From Ovoidimarina sp038744785 (GTDB lineage Bacteria > Pseudomonadota > Alphaproteobacteria > Rhodobacterales > Rhodobacteraceae): a stretch of DNA of 64,000 nt. The stretch covers positions 1-64,000 of the forward strand of contig JBCDLX010000018.1 in NCBI GenBank assembly GCA_038744785.1, in the 5' to 3' direction. A program made the position numbers and the translations under genes. The notes below the pieces were generated by a model. The model ran no database searches. It had not been told where the DNA came from and was given only the letters and a program-made list of their open reading frames with translations. This document shows, piece by piece, positions 25,774-35,351 of this stretch; the first letter of the stretch is position 1, and every line of letters starts with the position of its first letter.

Positions 25774-28239
25774 TCAATAGGGTACGCGCCACGTCTTCCT
25801 GGGCGGCCTATCTTCGATCCCGGCGGTCTCAATCAGCCGGTTAACCTCTTCAGCCAGAAGGCGTTCGTTCGCTGCGCCGTGAACCGGAATACGCCCGGGT
25901 TCGAGGAACAAAGGTGCGGCCAGCGGCGTGACACGGTCCAGGTGAATGTGGTCGATGCGCCCCGCCGTCCTGACCAGCATCTCTTCAATCCGGCCGAAAT
26001 CGACCAGACCGCGCAGCGCCTCTTCACGGGTGATCTGAATCATCAGGTGGTCGGGATCGTACTTGACCAGCGTGTCATACAGGATGTCTGATGAAAACGT
26101 CGCTTGCCGTCCGCTTTTCCGCTTTCCTCCGGTGTTTCGTTCAAGCAGCCCGGCGATGGTTGCCGAGGCCTTGAACGTCCGTTTCATCACCGCGTTGCCG
26201 GTCAGCCAGCGTTCGAACCCTGCGCGAAGCGTGTCGGGTTCAAAAAGTGGCGCGGGATCTTCTACACTGTCGAGCCCCCAGATCAGCACCGCATAGTCAG
26301 TCGATACAAACCCCATAGGTGCAAGCCCTTCTTCCTCCATTCGTGAGGTCAGAAGAAGCCCAAGCGTTTGCATCGCGTTCCGCCCGGCAAACCCATAGAC
26401 GACCATCTGCGCACGACCATCATGGGGGAACGTTTCAACAAGGATACGATCGGCCTCGGGCAACTTTGAGCGGTCCCGCTGAAGGCGCAGCCAATCTGCG
26501 GTGTGGTGGGGAAGGGCGGGCCAATCATCTTGCCGAAACATAGTCAGGATGCGCTGCGACAGCTGGGTCGAGGTTGCAAATTTGGTTCCCATGAACGTCG
26601 CGATCTTCGGCGGTTTGTCCGCGCGGCGTGTAACCTCGACCGTCATCTCACGCAGGCCTTCGTATCGGACGACCTGCCCGCCAATCAAAAACGTATCTCC
26701 GACACTCAGCGTCGCGGCGAAGCCTTCCTCGACTTCGCCGAGGGGTTTCCCCCCCATCCGGTTTCTCAGCCGCACCTTCAGTGTGTCCGTGTCCTGGATT
26801 GTGCCCAGGTTCATCCGAATACGCGCGGCTGCGCGCGGGTCGCGCAGCCCCCAGCGTCCGTCCGGAAATTGCTTCAACCGTTGCCAGCGATCGTAGGCGC
26901 GAAGCGCATAGCCGCCTGTGGCCACGAAATCGAGACATCCGTCGAACTCCGCGCGCGTAAGATCGGCATATGCGCCAGCCGACCGCACTTCTTGGAACGC
27001 GGCGTCCGCATCGAATGGTCCGGCGCAGGCAAGGATCAGAAGCTGCTGGCACAATACGTCGCGCGGCCCGCGCCCGCGCGGGTCGCCGTCCAGGTCATGG
27101 TCCCGGACGGCCTGAAGCGCGGCGACGCATTCGACGACCTCGAACCTGTTTGCCGGGACGAGAAGTGCCTTGGAAGGTGCGTTGTAGTGATGGTTTGCCC
27201 TGCCGATCCGTTGCACCAACCGCTTTACATTTTTTGGCGCACCGACCTGGATGATCAGGTCGACGTCGCCCCAGTCGATACCCAGATCCAGCGTGCCTGT
27301 GCAGACGATCGCCCGAAGCTCGCCCGCCACCATTGCCGCTTCGACCTTTTCTCGCTGTGCCCGGGCAAGAGACCCGTGATGAATGCCTATCGGCAGCGCG
27401 TCGTCGTTCTGCAGCCAAAGTTCGTGGAAAAAGATCTCTGCCTGCGCCCGTGTGTTATGAAAGATGAGCGTGGTCTTGTGTTGCCTGACCGCTTCAAGCA
27501 CCGCCGGAATCGCGTATTTTCCGCCCCCTCCGGACCAGGGCGGGCGGTCATTCGTCTCCAGCATGCGGATCTCGGGCTCGGGGCCTGGGTCCGCCTCTAG
27601 GATTGTGCAATCCGTTGCACGATGGGCCAGGTAGCGGGCAATTGCACCGGGGTCCTCAACCGTGGCCGAAAGCCCCAGCCGCCGCAGACCGGGTGCGAGC
27701 GTTTCCAGCCGCGCAATCCCAAGCATCAACTGGTCGCCGCGTTTCGATTCGGCAAGCGCATGGACCTCGTCGACCACCACACGGCGCAGACCTGCGAACA
27801 TGCGCGGCGCATCCTCGTAACTCAGCAGCAAGGCCAAGCTTTCCGGTGTTGTCAGAAGTATATGCGGCGGATCTGCGCGCTGGTGCTTTTTTTGGGTTTG
27901 CGATGTATCCCCGGTCCGGTCCTCAATCCGTATCGGCAGGCCCATTTCCGCAATCGGGGTGGACAGGTTTCGCCGAATATCGGCTGCAAGCGCCTTCAGA
28001 GGCGACACATAGAGCGTATGCAGGCCCTTGTGCGTCCCGTCCTTAAGATCGACGAGCGATGGTAGAAATCCGGCCAATGTCTTCCCTCCGCCGGTCGGCG
28101 CAATCAGAAGACGGGCCGGCGTATCAGAGCGTACCAGCATCTCCAGCTGGTGCGGATGGGGCTGCCATCCGCGCGCGGCGAACCAGGCTTCAAATGCCGG
28201 CGGAAGCGTGGGTGCACGTGCATCCATTCCCGAGAACAT
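25774..28239 (-). CDS. Ligase-associated DNA damage response DEXH-box helicase (Lhr-core type)
   Basis: The 821-residue superfamily 2 helicase has Walker A APTGGGKTLAGFLPSL (about 47-62), DEVH box VVVDEVHALAESKRGDQ, motif III LSATVEDP and motif VI RIGRANH. The Lhr-specific winged-helix and C-terminal domains follow. Lhr-core helicases translocate 3'-5' on single-stranded DNA. The length and the adjacent pdeM fit the ligase-associated family. An internal ATG five codons in is an alternative start. It is preceded by a 119-base gap after the AAA ATPase gene. Confidence 0.92.
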   Translation of the reverse strand: MFSGMDARAPTLPPAFEAWFAARGWQPHPHQLEMLVRSDTPARLLIAPTGGGKTLAGFLPSLVDLKDGTHKGLHTLYVSPLKALAADIRRNLSTPIAEMGLPIRIEDRTGDTSQTQKKHQRADPPHILLTTPESLALLLSYEDAPRMFAGLRRVVVDEVHALAESKRGDQLMLGIARLETLAPGLRRLGLSATVEDPGAIARYLAHRATDCTILEADPGPEPEIRMLETNDRPPWSGGGGKYAIPAVLEAVRQHKTTLIFHNTRAQAEIFFHELWLQNDDALPIGIHHGSLARAQREKVEAAMVAGELRAIVCTGTLDLGIDWGDVDLIIQVGAPKNVKRLVQRIGRANHHYNAPSKALLVPANRFEVVECVAALQAVRDHDLDGDPRGRGPRDVLCQQLLILACAGPFDADAAFQEVRSAGAYADLTRAEFDGCLDFVATGGYALRAYDRWQRLKQFPDGRWGLRDPRAAARIRMNLGTIQDTDTLKVRLRNRMGGKPLGEVEEGFAATLSVGDTFLIGGQVVRYEGLREMTVEVTRRADKPPKIATFMGTKFATSTQLSQRILTMFRQDDWPALPHHTADWLRLQRDRSKLPEADRILVETFPHDGRAQMVVYGFAGRNAMQTLGLLLTSRMEEEGLAPMGFVSTDYAVLIWGLDSVEDPAPLFEPDTLRAGFERWLTGNAVMKRTFKASATIAGLLERNTGGKRKSGRQATFSSDILYDTLVKYDPDHLMIQITREEALRGLVDFGRIEEMLVRTAGRIDHIHLDRVTPLAAPLFLEPGRIPVHGAANERLLAEEVNRLIETAGIEDRPPRKTWRVPY

Positions 28240-28358
28240 AAGGCGAACCTGTCGACTGGTCGAGACCGGTGCCCGATTTCATCCTGGAAAAATACTCTGA
28301 AGAACGCGAGGAGTAGCGCCCCTCGCATCGGTTGGATCGCCGCAAGCCGATCTGAATC

Positions 28359-29669
28359 TTATCGAACGATCGACTCTTCCTTGACGAACATGTTCGCCCA
28401 GGCGCGATCAACCAGTTCAGGGCTCATCTGATAGGGGATGCCCTCGAACTCGCAAATTGCAATCATCTGGTCGATCAGAAAGATCGGTTGATAATTCGCG
28501 TAGATGTTGTCGATCTCAGGGTACTTGTTCTTCATCAGGTGAACGAGCGTTTCCTCATCCAGCGGAATCTTCCGCTTCTTTGCGACCATCGCAAAGATTT
28601 TCAGGTAGTCTTGCTGGTTCGGACCGTCGATTTTGATCTTGTAGAAAATCCGCCGCAACGCTGCTTTGTCGAAGATCTCGTTGGGATGGAAGTTCGTCGA
28701 GAAGATTACCAGTGTGTCGAATGGCACCTCGAATTTCTCGCCCGATTGAAGCGCAAGGATATCCTTCGATTCTTCCAGAGGGACGATCCAACGGTTGACG
28801 AGCGCCTGCGGCGGCTCCTCCTGGCGCCCAAGGTCATCGACGATGAAGACGCCACCTGTCGATTTCAGTTGTAGTGGCGCCTGATAGGTGCGCGCCGTCG
28901 GGTTATAGACTAGGTCCAGCATCGACAGCGACAGTTCACCCCCCGTGATCACGGTCGGACGATCGCAGAGTACATAGCGCGTGTCGTAGCGGCCCGAAGT
29001 CCGGCGAAGCGAGTTTGGGTCGTCTTCCTGTTCCTCGGCGGCCGAGTGCACGATCGGATCGTAGACCGTAATGACCTGACCGGAATACTCAATCGCGCGT
29101 GGGACATAGATCTTGTCACCAAGCGCATCCCGGATGCCGTTCGAGATAGAGGATTTCCCGTTGCCCGGCGGACCGTACATCAGAACCGATCGCCCGGCGC
29201 TGACCGCAGGACCAAGATGGTCCATCAGTTCGTTGGGAAGGATCAGGTGACCCATCGCTTTCATCAGCTGGTCGCGCGTAACCTGAATGTTTCGGATCGA
29301 TTGGCGGGCGACTTGCTCGCGATAGACATCCAGCGGAACGGGCATTGCGCCATAGTATTCCGATTGCGCCAGCGCATCGAGTGCGCGGGACTTGCCTGCT
29401 TCGGTCAGCTGATATCCCATCTCGCCGCCCGAGTTCGCATGAAGCGTACCAGTGGCCTCTATCAGTTTCTGATCCCGGCCAAGATCGATCAGTTCCTGGG
29501 TCACCGATCGCGGCAGGCAGATCCCTTTCGAGATCTCGCCGACCATGTCCAGGTTCTGGCGAAACATCGTCTTCAGGACGATATCCCGCATCATGACGAT
29601 GGGAAGCTGCATCTCGGACAATCCGCGAGGGGCGGGTGGTGCGATCACGTTGGTGGTCTGCATGTTCAT
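28359..29669 (-). CDS. AAA-family ATPase near the Tad locus
   Basis: About 436 residues from the ATG at 29669 (MNMQTTNVIAPP). The longer frame to 29873 adds 68 residues with no conserved look. The N-terminal part has a winged-helix-like segment (LTEAGKSRALDAL). The AAA core has Walker A MYGPPGNGKSSISNGI (about 165-180), Walker B GGVFIVDDLGRQ, sensor 1 TLVIFSTNFHP and an Arg-rich ALRRIFYKIKI. Proteins of this type often sit beside Tad pilus genes in Rhodobacterales, but their role there is unclear. It is not one of the standard TadA or TadZ ATPases. Function is inferred only from the fold and the location. Confidence 0.82.
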   Translation of the reverse strand: MNMQTTNVIAPPAPRGLSEMQLPIVMMRDIVLKTMFRQNLDMVGEISKGICLPRSVTQELIDLGRDQKLIEATGTLHANSGGEMGYQLTEAGKSRALDALAQSEYYGAMPVPLDVYREQVARQSIRNIQVTRDQLMKAMGHLILPNELMDHLGPAVSAGRSVLMYGPPGNGKSSISNGIRDALGDKIYVPRAIEYSGQVITVYDPIVHSAAEEQEDDPNSLRRTSGRYDTRYVLCDRPTVITGGELSLSMLDLVYNPTARTYQAPLQLKSTGGVFIVDDLGRQEEPPQALVNRWIVPLEESKDILALQSGEKFEVPFDTLVIFSTNFHPNEIFDKAALRRIFYKIKIDGPNQQDYLKIFAMVAKKRKIPLDEETLVHLMKNKYPEIDNIYANYQPIFLIDQMIAICEFEGIPYQMSPELVDRAWANMFVKEESIVR

Positions 29670-29811
29670 GGCGCGAATTCCAGTGCTGACGACGCTTGGT
29701 ATTGTGCCGTGACTGCCAGCCCGGTCCAATTTCGGTCCGATCCGATGACAACGGCGTTCTCGGAGGGAGATTGACCGGTTAATGTGGCCAAAACGTGGAA
29801 AGAGGTGGGGC

Positions 29812-31389
29812 ATGAGCAGGCCCAATCCCCTAAATCTCGCTGTTTTTGTGGCCGGACTGCTGGTTCTTGGCACACTGCCCGCAATCGTGAAGGGTGGGTT
29901 GTACCTTACGAACTACGAGGGCGACGCGCTTCATCTGGCAGATATCGTCCTTCGGATGGCGGCGGGGCAGCGCCCGCATATCGACTTCATGACCCCCCTT
30001 GGGGTCTTTTCGGTCTGGCCTATTGCAGCGGTTCATCGTGCAGGCGTTGACGTTGGACAGGCGTTTGTCCTGGCGCAGGCTGGCTTTGCCGGCCTAGTCG
30101 GGATCGTAATCTGGTGGTCTGCGGTCACCCGGCTACCGCGCTACACGGCCTATGCGTTTGCGGCCTCTTCGATGGCGCTTCTGACCTCTCTGGCACATGG
30201 GTACGACGTGCCAAATCTGGCGGTATCGATGCACTACAATCGTTGGGCTTGGGGTCTCACTTTTGCAGCTGTTCTGATGGCCGCCTTGCCGCCTGTTGGA
30301 GCGCCGCGACCTCGTACCGAAGGCGTAGTTATGGCGGTGATCGTCTGGTGTTTGGCGTTCCTAAAGGTCACCTTTGCCGTCGCGCTGGCACCCGCAATTC
30401 TTCTGATTCTGCTGATCAGGGGCGAAACACGGACTGTGTTGGCTGGTGTCATGGCGGGCATTGTTCTGGCAGCGCTGACGCTGGTGGTCCCCGGATACTC
30501 CAGTGTTGCGGCCTATGTCGGTGATCTATTCGCTGCCCTACGCGCCCCGTTGCGCGGCGCGCCAGGGCTCCCATGGAATGCGCTTCTGGTTTCGCCTGCG
30601 TTCTTGGCACCTTCCGCGGTTTTGACGGGCTCGGCGATATACCTTCGCAACGCGGGGCACCGGGCTGAGGGCCTATCGCTTCTTCTTTTGTTACCGCCCT
30701 TCGTCTTCATCACCTGGCAGAACTTCGGGAATGCACCGCTCTGGCTGATTCCTGTCGCGGCGATCCTTGCGGCAACCTATATGCGGGACCCGACGGGGCT
30801 GCGGCCTGTAGGTGCAGCGGCCATCGTCGCCGCGGCCCTGTCCATTGCCCCCGTGGTGGTGCATGGGGGTTCGGGGATACGCCTCCTTGCGATCGATACC
30901 TCTGCTTACACGCCTATGGTCCCAGGACGCGCCGAGCTGGACGATATGCATGTCGCTGCACTGCCTGCACAACTTCTCCGCGCGCGCACCGTCCTGAACG
31001 ATCCGGGGCGCGCGTTCGAGGATGTTAAGGTGGACCGCCCCGAGCCAGAACAGATCGGCGGCGAGGAGCTTTCGGAATGCCAACTTCTGACGGGGATAAA
31101 CGCTGCGCTTGAAACGCTAACCAACGAAACTCCCGCCGAGGCACATCCGCTTTTTGTGGCCGATGTCCTTTCGGGACACTGGCTTTTTGGCGGCGCGCCT
31201 TTGCCGGGTGCTGCACCATGGAACTACGGAACCCTGCATGGTTTTGAGAATGCGGACTATGTACTGGTACCGCTATGCGCGGTTGATATGCCGGCCCGGC
31301 GCGCGATCCTGGAGCAGTTCAACGCATCGGATGCGTCGTTTCGAATGGTTCAGCAGACACCACGACACTGGCTCTTGCAGATCGACTAA
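29812..31389 (+). CDS. Polytopic membrane protein, possibly glycosyltransferase-like
   Basis: About 525 residues from the ATG at 29812, with GAGGTGGGG upstream. The first two thirds contain about eight to ten membrane helices. Near the N-terminus after helix 1 is a periplasmic-looking loop, LTNYEGDALHLADIVLRMAAGQRPHIDF, whose acidic pair recalls the first loop of GT-C glycosyltransferases. The C-terminal soluble part is about 150 residues. No certain family. It runs opposite to the Tad genes on either side and overlaps the end of the prepilin peptidase gene by four bases, so it is a separate insertion in that locus. Confidence 0.7.
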   Translation: MSRPNPLNLAVFVAGLLVLGTLPAIVKGGLYLTNYEGDALHLADIVLRMAAGQRPHIDFMTPLGVFSVWPIAAVHRAGVDVGQAFVLAQAGFAGLVGIVIWWSAVTRLPRYTAYAFAASSMALLTSLAHGYDVPNLAVSMHYNRWAWGLTFAAVLMAALPPVGAPRPRTEGVVMAVIVWCLAFLKVTFAVALAPAILLILLIRGETRTVLAGVMAGIVLAALTLVVPGYSSVAAYVGDLFAALRAPLRGAPGLPWNALLVSPAFLAPSAVLTGSAIYLRNAGHRAEGLSLLLLLPPFVFITWQNFGNAPLWLIPVAAILAATYMRDPTGLRPVGAAAIVAAALSIAPVVVHGGSGIRLLAIDTSAYTPMVPGRAELDDMHVAALPAQLLRARTVLNDPGRAFEDVKVDRPEPEQIGGEELSECQLLTGINAALETLTNETPAEAHPLFVADVLSGHWLFGGAPLPGAAPWNYGTLHGFENADYVLVPLCAVDMPARRAILEQFNASDASFRMVQQTPRHWLLQID

Positions 31390-31892
31390 CTGCCGAACAC
31401 GGCACCTAGTACAAGATAAAGTGTGATCGTCGTCCCAAGCGCCAGGCCCATCGGGAATTTTGGATGGCTCCAGCTTTCCCAGTCGGGGAACCGCGCGCGC
31501 ACCGCCGGGATCGCGCGAAACAAGCGATGCGTGGCAAAAGCCGCCAACAGCATCGACGCCATCAACATCACAAGAAGATTGAAGTCTTGGGGATCGGCGT
31601 AGGGTGCCATGGCTGCCAGAAACTTGGCATCGCCCGCGCCCATCGCACGGGCCATGTTTAGCACGAAGCCAACCGCCAAAACGGCGATCGCTGCGACCCA
31701 TCGCCAGACGTAGGTTTCGAAGGGCAGCGTAAGGAGCCCCAGAAATACAAAAACCCCGAACAGGACAATAACCGCCCGGTTCGGGATCTTCATGAATTTC
31801 ATGTCGTTCCACGCAACCCAGATGCCGATCGGCACCACGAAAGGCAAAAAAACAAGGGCCGTTACGGCGTCTATCGCCATGACGCCGTGCAT
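31386..31892 (-). CDS. A24-family prepilin peptidase (TadV/CpaA type)
   Basis: The 168-residue membrane protease cleaves and processes Flp prepilins. The two catalytic Asp sites are visible: AWNDMKFMKIPNR (first Asp, near residue 30) and the GxGD motif in MGAGDAKFLA (about 86). Four to five membrane helices and a short length without a methylase domain are typical of TadV/CpaA. It lies at the 3' end of the Tad gene run. The stop overlaps the convergent membrane-protein gene. Confidence 0.92.
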   Translation of the reverse strand: MHGVMAIDAVTALVFLPFVVPIGIWVAWNDMKFMKIPNRAVIVLFGVFVFLGLLTLPFETYVWRWVAAIAVLAVGFVLNMARAMGAGDAKFLAAMAPYADPQDFNLLVMLMASMLLAAFATHRLFRAIPAVRARFPDWESWSHPKFPMGLALGTTITLYLVLGAVFGS

Positions 31893-31903
31893 CGTCGTCT
31901 AAA

Positions 31904-32758
31904 TCAGATCTCGCTTTCCAGCGCGCTCAGGCTGCGCGCGGCCGCTTCGAAGTGCTGGGGATGCGTGTCCAGGGCACTGCGAAGAAGGCTCTTCCCCATG
32001 ACGACATCACCCTGCTTAATCGCGCCCAAAGCTGCAGTGTGCAGAAGCTGGGCACGTTCGACCTGGGTCATGTTTACGATCGGCAACTCGTAGTTGCGCT
32101 GTGCTGCGCGGGCCAAAACCAGGTTGTTCTTGGCGGTGAAGAGGTCTGGGGAATAAACCAGCGCTTCGCCGAACAGACGTTCCGCATCACGATAGTCGCC
32201 GCGGGTGAGCTTTGAGTATCCCCAGTTGTTCAGGACGCTTGAAGGCTTTGTGGTCAGCCCCAACGCTGTCTCGTAGAACACGTCGGCGTTCTTCCATTCC
32301 TTATTGGAGTCGGCGACCATCGCCTCCAGCCTGTAACGCTCGAACGTCTCATAGGTCGGTGGGATAGAATCAAGTGTGGTTTCCGCCGCGTCCCAATCGC
32401 CGGCACGGATTTGAGCCCCGGCCAATGCCACGCTGTCTGCCGGGGTCCCATCGGGCGACGCAACAAGTTCGCTTAGGACGCGCACGGCTTCGGTCGATGC
32501 ACCGGCGCGCGTCAAACTGATCCCAAGACCCCGCTTGAAGTCGGCGCGGTCGGGCTGCTGTAGCAACGAACGGCGAAAGTAGTTAACCGCTTCATTCGGG
32601 TCGGCCGAATTCAGCATCAGGTCGCTGAGATTGTTGTCGTCCAAAGCGTTCACGCTTTGTAGCGCGCGTTCGACCTCGGCCTCGTCGGCCCGGTCACCGC
32701 AGGCCGACAAGAGAAAAGCCGTGCCAAGGCACAGCACACTTACGGTGATTTTCCGCAT
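31904..32758 (-). CDS. TPR lipoprotein of the Tad locus
   Basis: About 284 residues from the ATG at 32758, with TTGAGG six bases upstream. The TTG at 32770 is an alternative start. The lipoprotein signal is GTAFLLSAC with an acceptor Cys. Several TPR units follow (NEAVNYFRRSLLQQPDRADFK, ADVFYETALGLTTKPSSVLN, DAERLFGEALVYSPDLFTA). Proteins of this kind, related to TadD, act as outer-membrane-side assembly factors for Tad pili. It is the last of two consecutive TPR lipoproteins, downstream of tadC. Confidence 0.85.
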   Translation of the reverse strand: MRKITVSVLCLGTAFLLSACGDRADEAEVERALQSVNALDDNNLSDLMLNSADPNEAVNYFRRSLLQQPDRADFKRGLGISLTRAGASTEAVRVLSELVASPDGTPADSVALAGAQIRAGDWDAAETTLDSIPPTYETFERYRLEAMVADSNKEWKNADVFYETALGLTTKPSSVLNNWGYSKLTRGDYRDAERLFGEALVYSPDLFTAKNNLVLARAAQRNYELPIVNMTQVERAQLLHTAALGAIKQGDVVMGKSLLRSALDTHPQHFEAAARSLSALESEI

Positions 32759-32807
32759 CGGATGCCTCAATCCTATACTGCTCGGGACCGGCCCCCGGGT
32801 TTTTATG

Positions 32808-33371
32808 TCACGATCCGGTCAGAAGCAGATATTCGCCCTGGCCGCGTCGAACGAGTGAGGGTCCGGTCGTAATAGGTTCAGAATAAGCGCGATTTTCGGT
32901 TTTGGCGAGCGCGAGGGACAGATTGTCTCGGATGTCGGCACTTTCGCCACTATCCAGTGCAAATGCGCGACGAAACACGAGCGCGGCCTCTGGATAGTTT
33001 CCCTGTTCCATGAGTACGACGCCGAGGTTGTTCCAGGCAGGAACCGAGGTTTCGTCCAATTCCACGGCCCGGCGCAGAATGTTCTCTGCCTGTCCCAAGC
33101 GCCCGAGTTTCAGGTTGGCCGACCCAACTGCCGACAAGACATCGACGGTGATCCCCTGTTCCGCGGCGGCACGACGATAGGCTTTCAGGGCCAGTTCGTA
33201 TTCACCCGCTGCCATCAGCCGATGACCGACAGTCAATCCGTCCACGGCTTCGCCCCGCGCGACGCCAGGGGCGAACGGGCCGTTCGCTTGCGCGCCAAGG
33301 CCGCCTGCGTCGCAAGCGGCCAAGGCCAGGAATGGTGCGATCAGGCCCGGCCCGATCAGGATATGTCGCAT
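32808..33371 (-). CDS. tadD: TadD-like TPR lipoprotein
   Basis: The 187-residue product has a lipobox LALAAC after a short hydrophobic leader. TPR repeats span about 45-160 (GEYELALKAYRRAAAEQG, GRLGQAENILRRAVELDE, VPAWNNLGVVLMEQGNYPEAA). TadD is a pilotin-like lipoprotein for Tad secretin assembly; this position immediately after tadC is its usual place. Seven bases separate it from tadC. Confidence 0.86.
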   Translation of the reverse strand: MRHILIGPGLIAPFLALAACDAGGLGAQANGPFAPGVARGEAVDGLTVGHRLMAAGEYELALKAYRRAAAEQGITVDVLSAVGSANLKLGRLGQAENILRRAVELDETSVPAWNNLGVVLMEQGNYPEAALVFRRAFALDSGESADIRDNLSLALAKTENRAYSEPITTGPSLVRRGQGEYLLLTGS

Positions 33372-33377
33372 GGGCGC

Positions 33378-34367
33378 CTAGAAGAATGTGGCGGTATTCA
33401 GTGTCTGCGCGATCCCGTAGATCGACGGCCCGATGAGAATGATCAGAAGCGGCGGAACCGTCAACATCATCGTGGCAAGCGTCATCTTGGTGGGCAGTTT
33501 ATTCGCGGCTTCCTCGGCCCGCATCACACGTTTGTCCCGCATTTCCGAAGCATAAACCCGCAACGCTTCGGAGATTGAGGTGCCGAAGCTGGCCGATTGG
33601 ATCAACACCGTAACGAAAGACGACACGTCGGTGACACCAGCGCGCTCCGACATGTCACGCAGAACGCTTGTCTTGTCTTTACCGGCCTTCATCTCTTGCG
33701 CGACGATCTCAAACTCGTCCGCAAGGGCAGGGTGGCCGGAGCGAACTTCTTTCGACACCCTCTGAATCGCCTGGTCCAGCGATTGCCCGGCTTCGACGCA
33801 AACCAGCATCAGGTCGAGCGAGTCCGGAAAACCGTTGGTGATTTCTTCCTGGCGCTCTTGCTGGCGCTTAGTGATCCAGTACTTGGGCAACATGTACCCG
33901 ACCCCACCCGGAATCAGCACGTACATGATAAGGGTTGAGGTCGACGGATCGCTCGTACTGGATTTAACCACCGCGTAGATCGCGCCCAAGATCAGCAGCC
34001 CCAAACCAAGCGCAAACTGAAGAAAGTGGTACGTCCGGACCGCGTTCTTCGATCTGTAGCCTGCTTGCAAGAGCTTCAGGCGTATTGTCGAATACTCTTC
34101 CTCATCCTGCGGTTCGAGAAAGTTCGAGTACCTGGAAAGCTTATCCTGCTTGCTTCCTGCCGTCCGAAGAGCTTGCTTTTTGCCGTCGACTTCTGCCGTT
34201 GCACGACCCTTTGAAGCGTCTTTGAGCTTGTCTAGCGGATCTCTTTGCCGCTTCAGAAGGACCGGTAAGGTCAGGAGGATCAGGAACAGACCCAGCAGAC
34301 CAACCACCAAGAGCGGGCCGAATTCGCCGAAACGCTCTGTCAAAATTGTGTTGATTGTCTCAAGCAT
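33378..34367 (-). CDS. tadC: TadC, inner-membrane platform protein of the Tad pilus
   Basis: The 329-residue type II secretion F-domain protein has N-terminal and mid membrane helices (PLLVVGLLGLFLILLTLPV; LGLGLLILGAIYAVV). The T2SSF domain includes FPDSLDLMLVCVEAGQSLDQAIQRVS, and a C-terminal helix pair follows. Together with TadB it forms the platform on which the TadA ATPase acts. Nine bases downstream of tadB. Confidence 0.95.
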   Translation of the reverse strand: MLETINTILTERFGEFGPLLVVGLLGLFLILLTLPVLLKRQRDPLDKLKDASKGRATAEVDGKKQALRTAGSKQDKLSRYSNFLEPQDEEEYSTIRLKLLQAGYRSKNAVRTYHFLQFALGLGLLILGAIYAVVKSSTSDPSTSTLIMYVLIPGGVGYMLPKYWITKRQQERQEEITNGFPDSLDLMLVCVEAGQSLDQAIQRVSKEVRSGHPALADEFEIVAQEMKAGKDKTSVLRDMSERAGVTDVSSFVTVLIQSASFGTSISEALRVYASEMRDKRVMRAEEAANKLPTKMTLATMMLTVPPLLIILIGPSIYGIAQTLNTATFF

Positions 34368-34376
34368 TTCAGGGTC

Positions 34377-35345
34377 CTACACTTTGATGTTCACAAGTGC
34401 TCTCATCACAAAGATGTTCGCGATAAGAAATCCTGCGACAACGAAACAGGCCGGAATGAAGTAAGCGGTTTCCCGCACTTCGTCGTAGTAGTTGGGCTCG
34501 ATCACGTTGATCATGATCAGCGCAACGATCGGGAAGCCGGACAGGAACATGCCCGACCACTTGGCTTCGGCTGTGATCGCCTTGACCCGGCGGAACAGCT
34601 TGAAGCGCGCCCTGATCACCTTAGCCAGACCTGCAAGGATTTCCGCCAGGTTACCACCTGATTGCTGCTGGATGGTCACGGCGACTGCGAGGAAGCGCAA
34701 ATCCTGCATGTCGATGCGTTCCGCCATGTTCTTCAGAGCCTCGGAGACGTCGCGACCATAGGCCGCTTCGTCCGAGATCACGCCCATTTCAGAGCCCAGC
34801 GGGTCAGGCACTTCCTTTGCCACGATCTGAAGCGCGGACGAGAAAGGATGACCAACGCGCAGACTGCGCACCATAAGTTCTACGGCGTCCGGAAGCTGCT
34901 CTTCGATCATGCCGATGCGTTTCTTGGCCTTGTTGTTAACCCAGACAAAGATGCCGCCGACGCCCATCACAACCGAAACGATAACACGAATCGGCAATGC
35001 AGCAGCGGTCCCGAACGTAAGCCCTGCGAAGGCCACCATGCCTAGTAGTATCATCAGAAGGATCAGTTGCTTTGGCGTGAAGGCGATGTTTGCCTTTTGC
35101 GCCTTGTCGGCCAGGATCGAGTACAGTGGGATCGATCGCGTCCTCATGTGCTGGCTCATCTCCTTGCGGAGTTGTTCCAGCACCTGTTCGCGTCCGGCGC
35201 CCTTTTCCAGCATCTCGAGCCGGCGGTTCACACGGCTGTTTAGGCTGATGGATTTGCCAAATACGGTGAGATAGATCCCTTCGACAAGGACTAGGACACC
35301 GATGAAGATCAGACCGTAGATTAGCGGTTCTGCGCTGATGGTCAT
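34377..35345 (-). CDS. tadB: TadB, inner-membrane platform protein of the Tad pilus
   Basis: This 322-residue T2SSF-domain protein is paralogous to TadC. It has an N-terminal membrane helix (PLIYGLIFIGVLVLVEGIYL), a central pair, and the F domain with QLPDAVELMVRSLRVGHPFSSALQIVAKEV and QQQSGGNLAEILAGLAKVIRAR. It is tightly packed between tadA (six bases) and tadC (nine bases). Confidence 0.95.
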   Translation of the reverse strand: MTISAEPLIYGLIFIGVLVLVEGIYLTVFGKSISLNSRVNRRLEMLEKGAGREQVLEQLRKEMSQHMRTRSIPLYSILADKAQKANIAFTPKQLILLMILLGMVAFAGLTFGTAAALPIRVIVSVVMGVGGIFVWVNNKAKKRIGMIEEQLPDAVELMVRSLRVGHPFSSALQIVAKEVPDPLGSEMGVISDEAAYGRDVSEALKNMAERIDMQDLRFLAVAVTIQQQSGGNLAEILAGLAKVIRARFKLFRRVKAITAEAKWSGMFLSGFPIVALIMINVIEPNYYDEVRETAYFIPACFVVAGFLIANIFVMRALVNIKV

Positions 35346-35351
35346 AGGAGC

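Noticed and set aside
26503..27600. A 365-codon plus-strand frame
   Set aside because: Lies fully antisense to the Lhr helicase, whose motifs are complete; no recognisable protein content.
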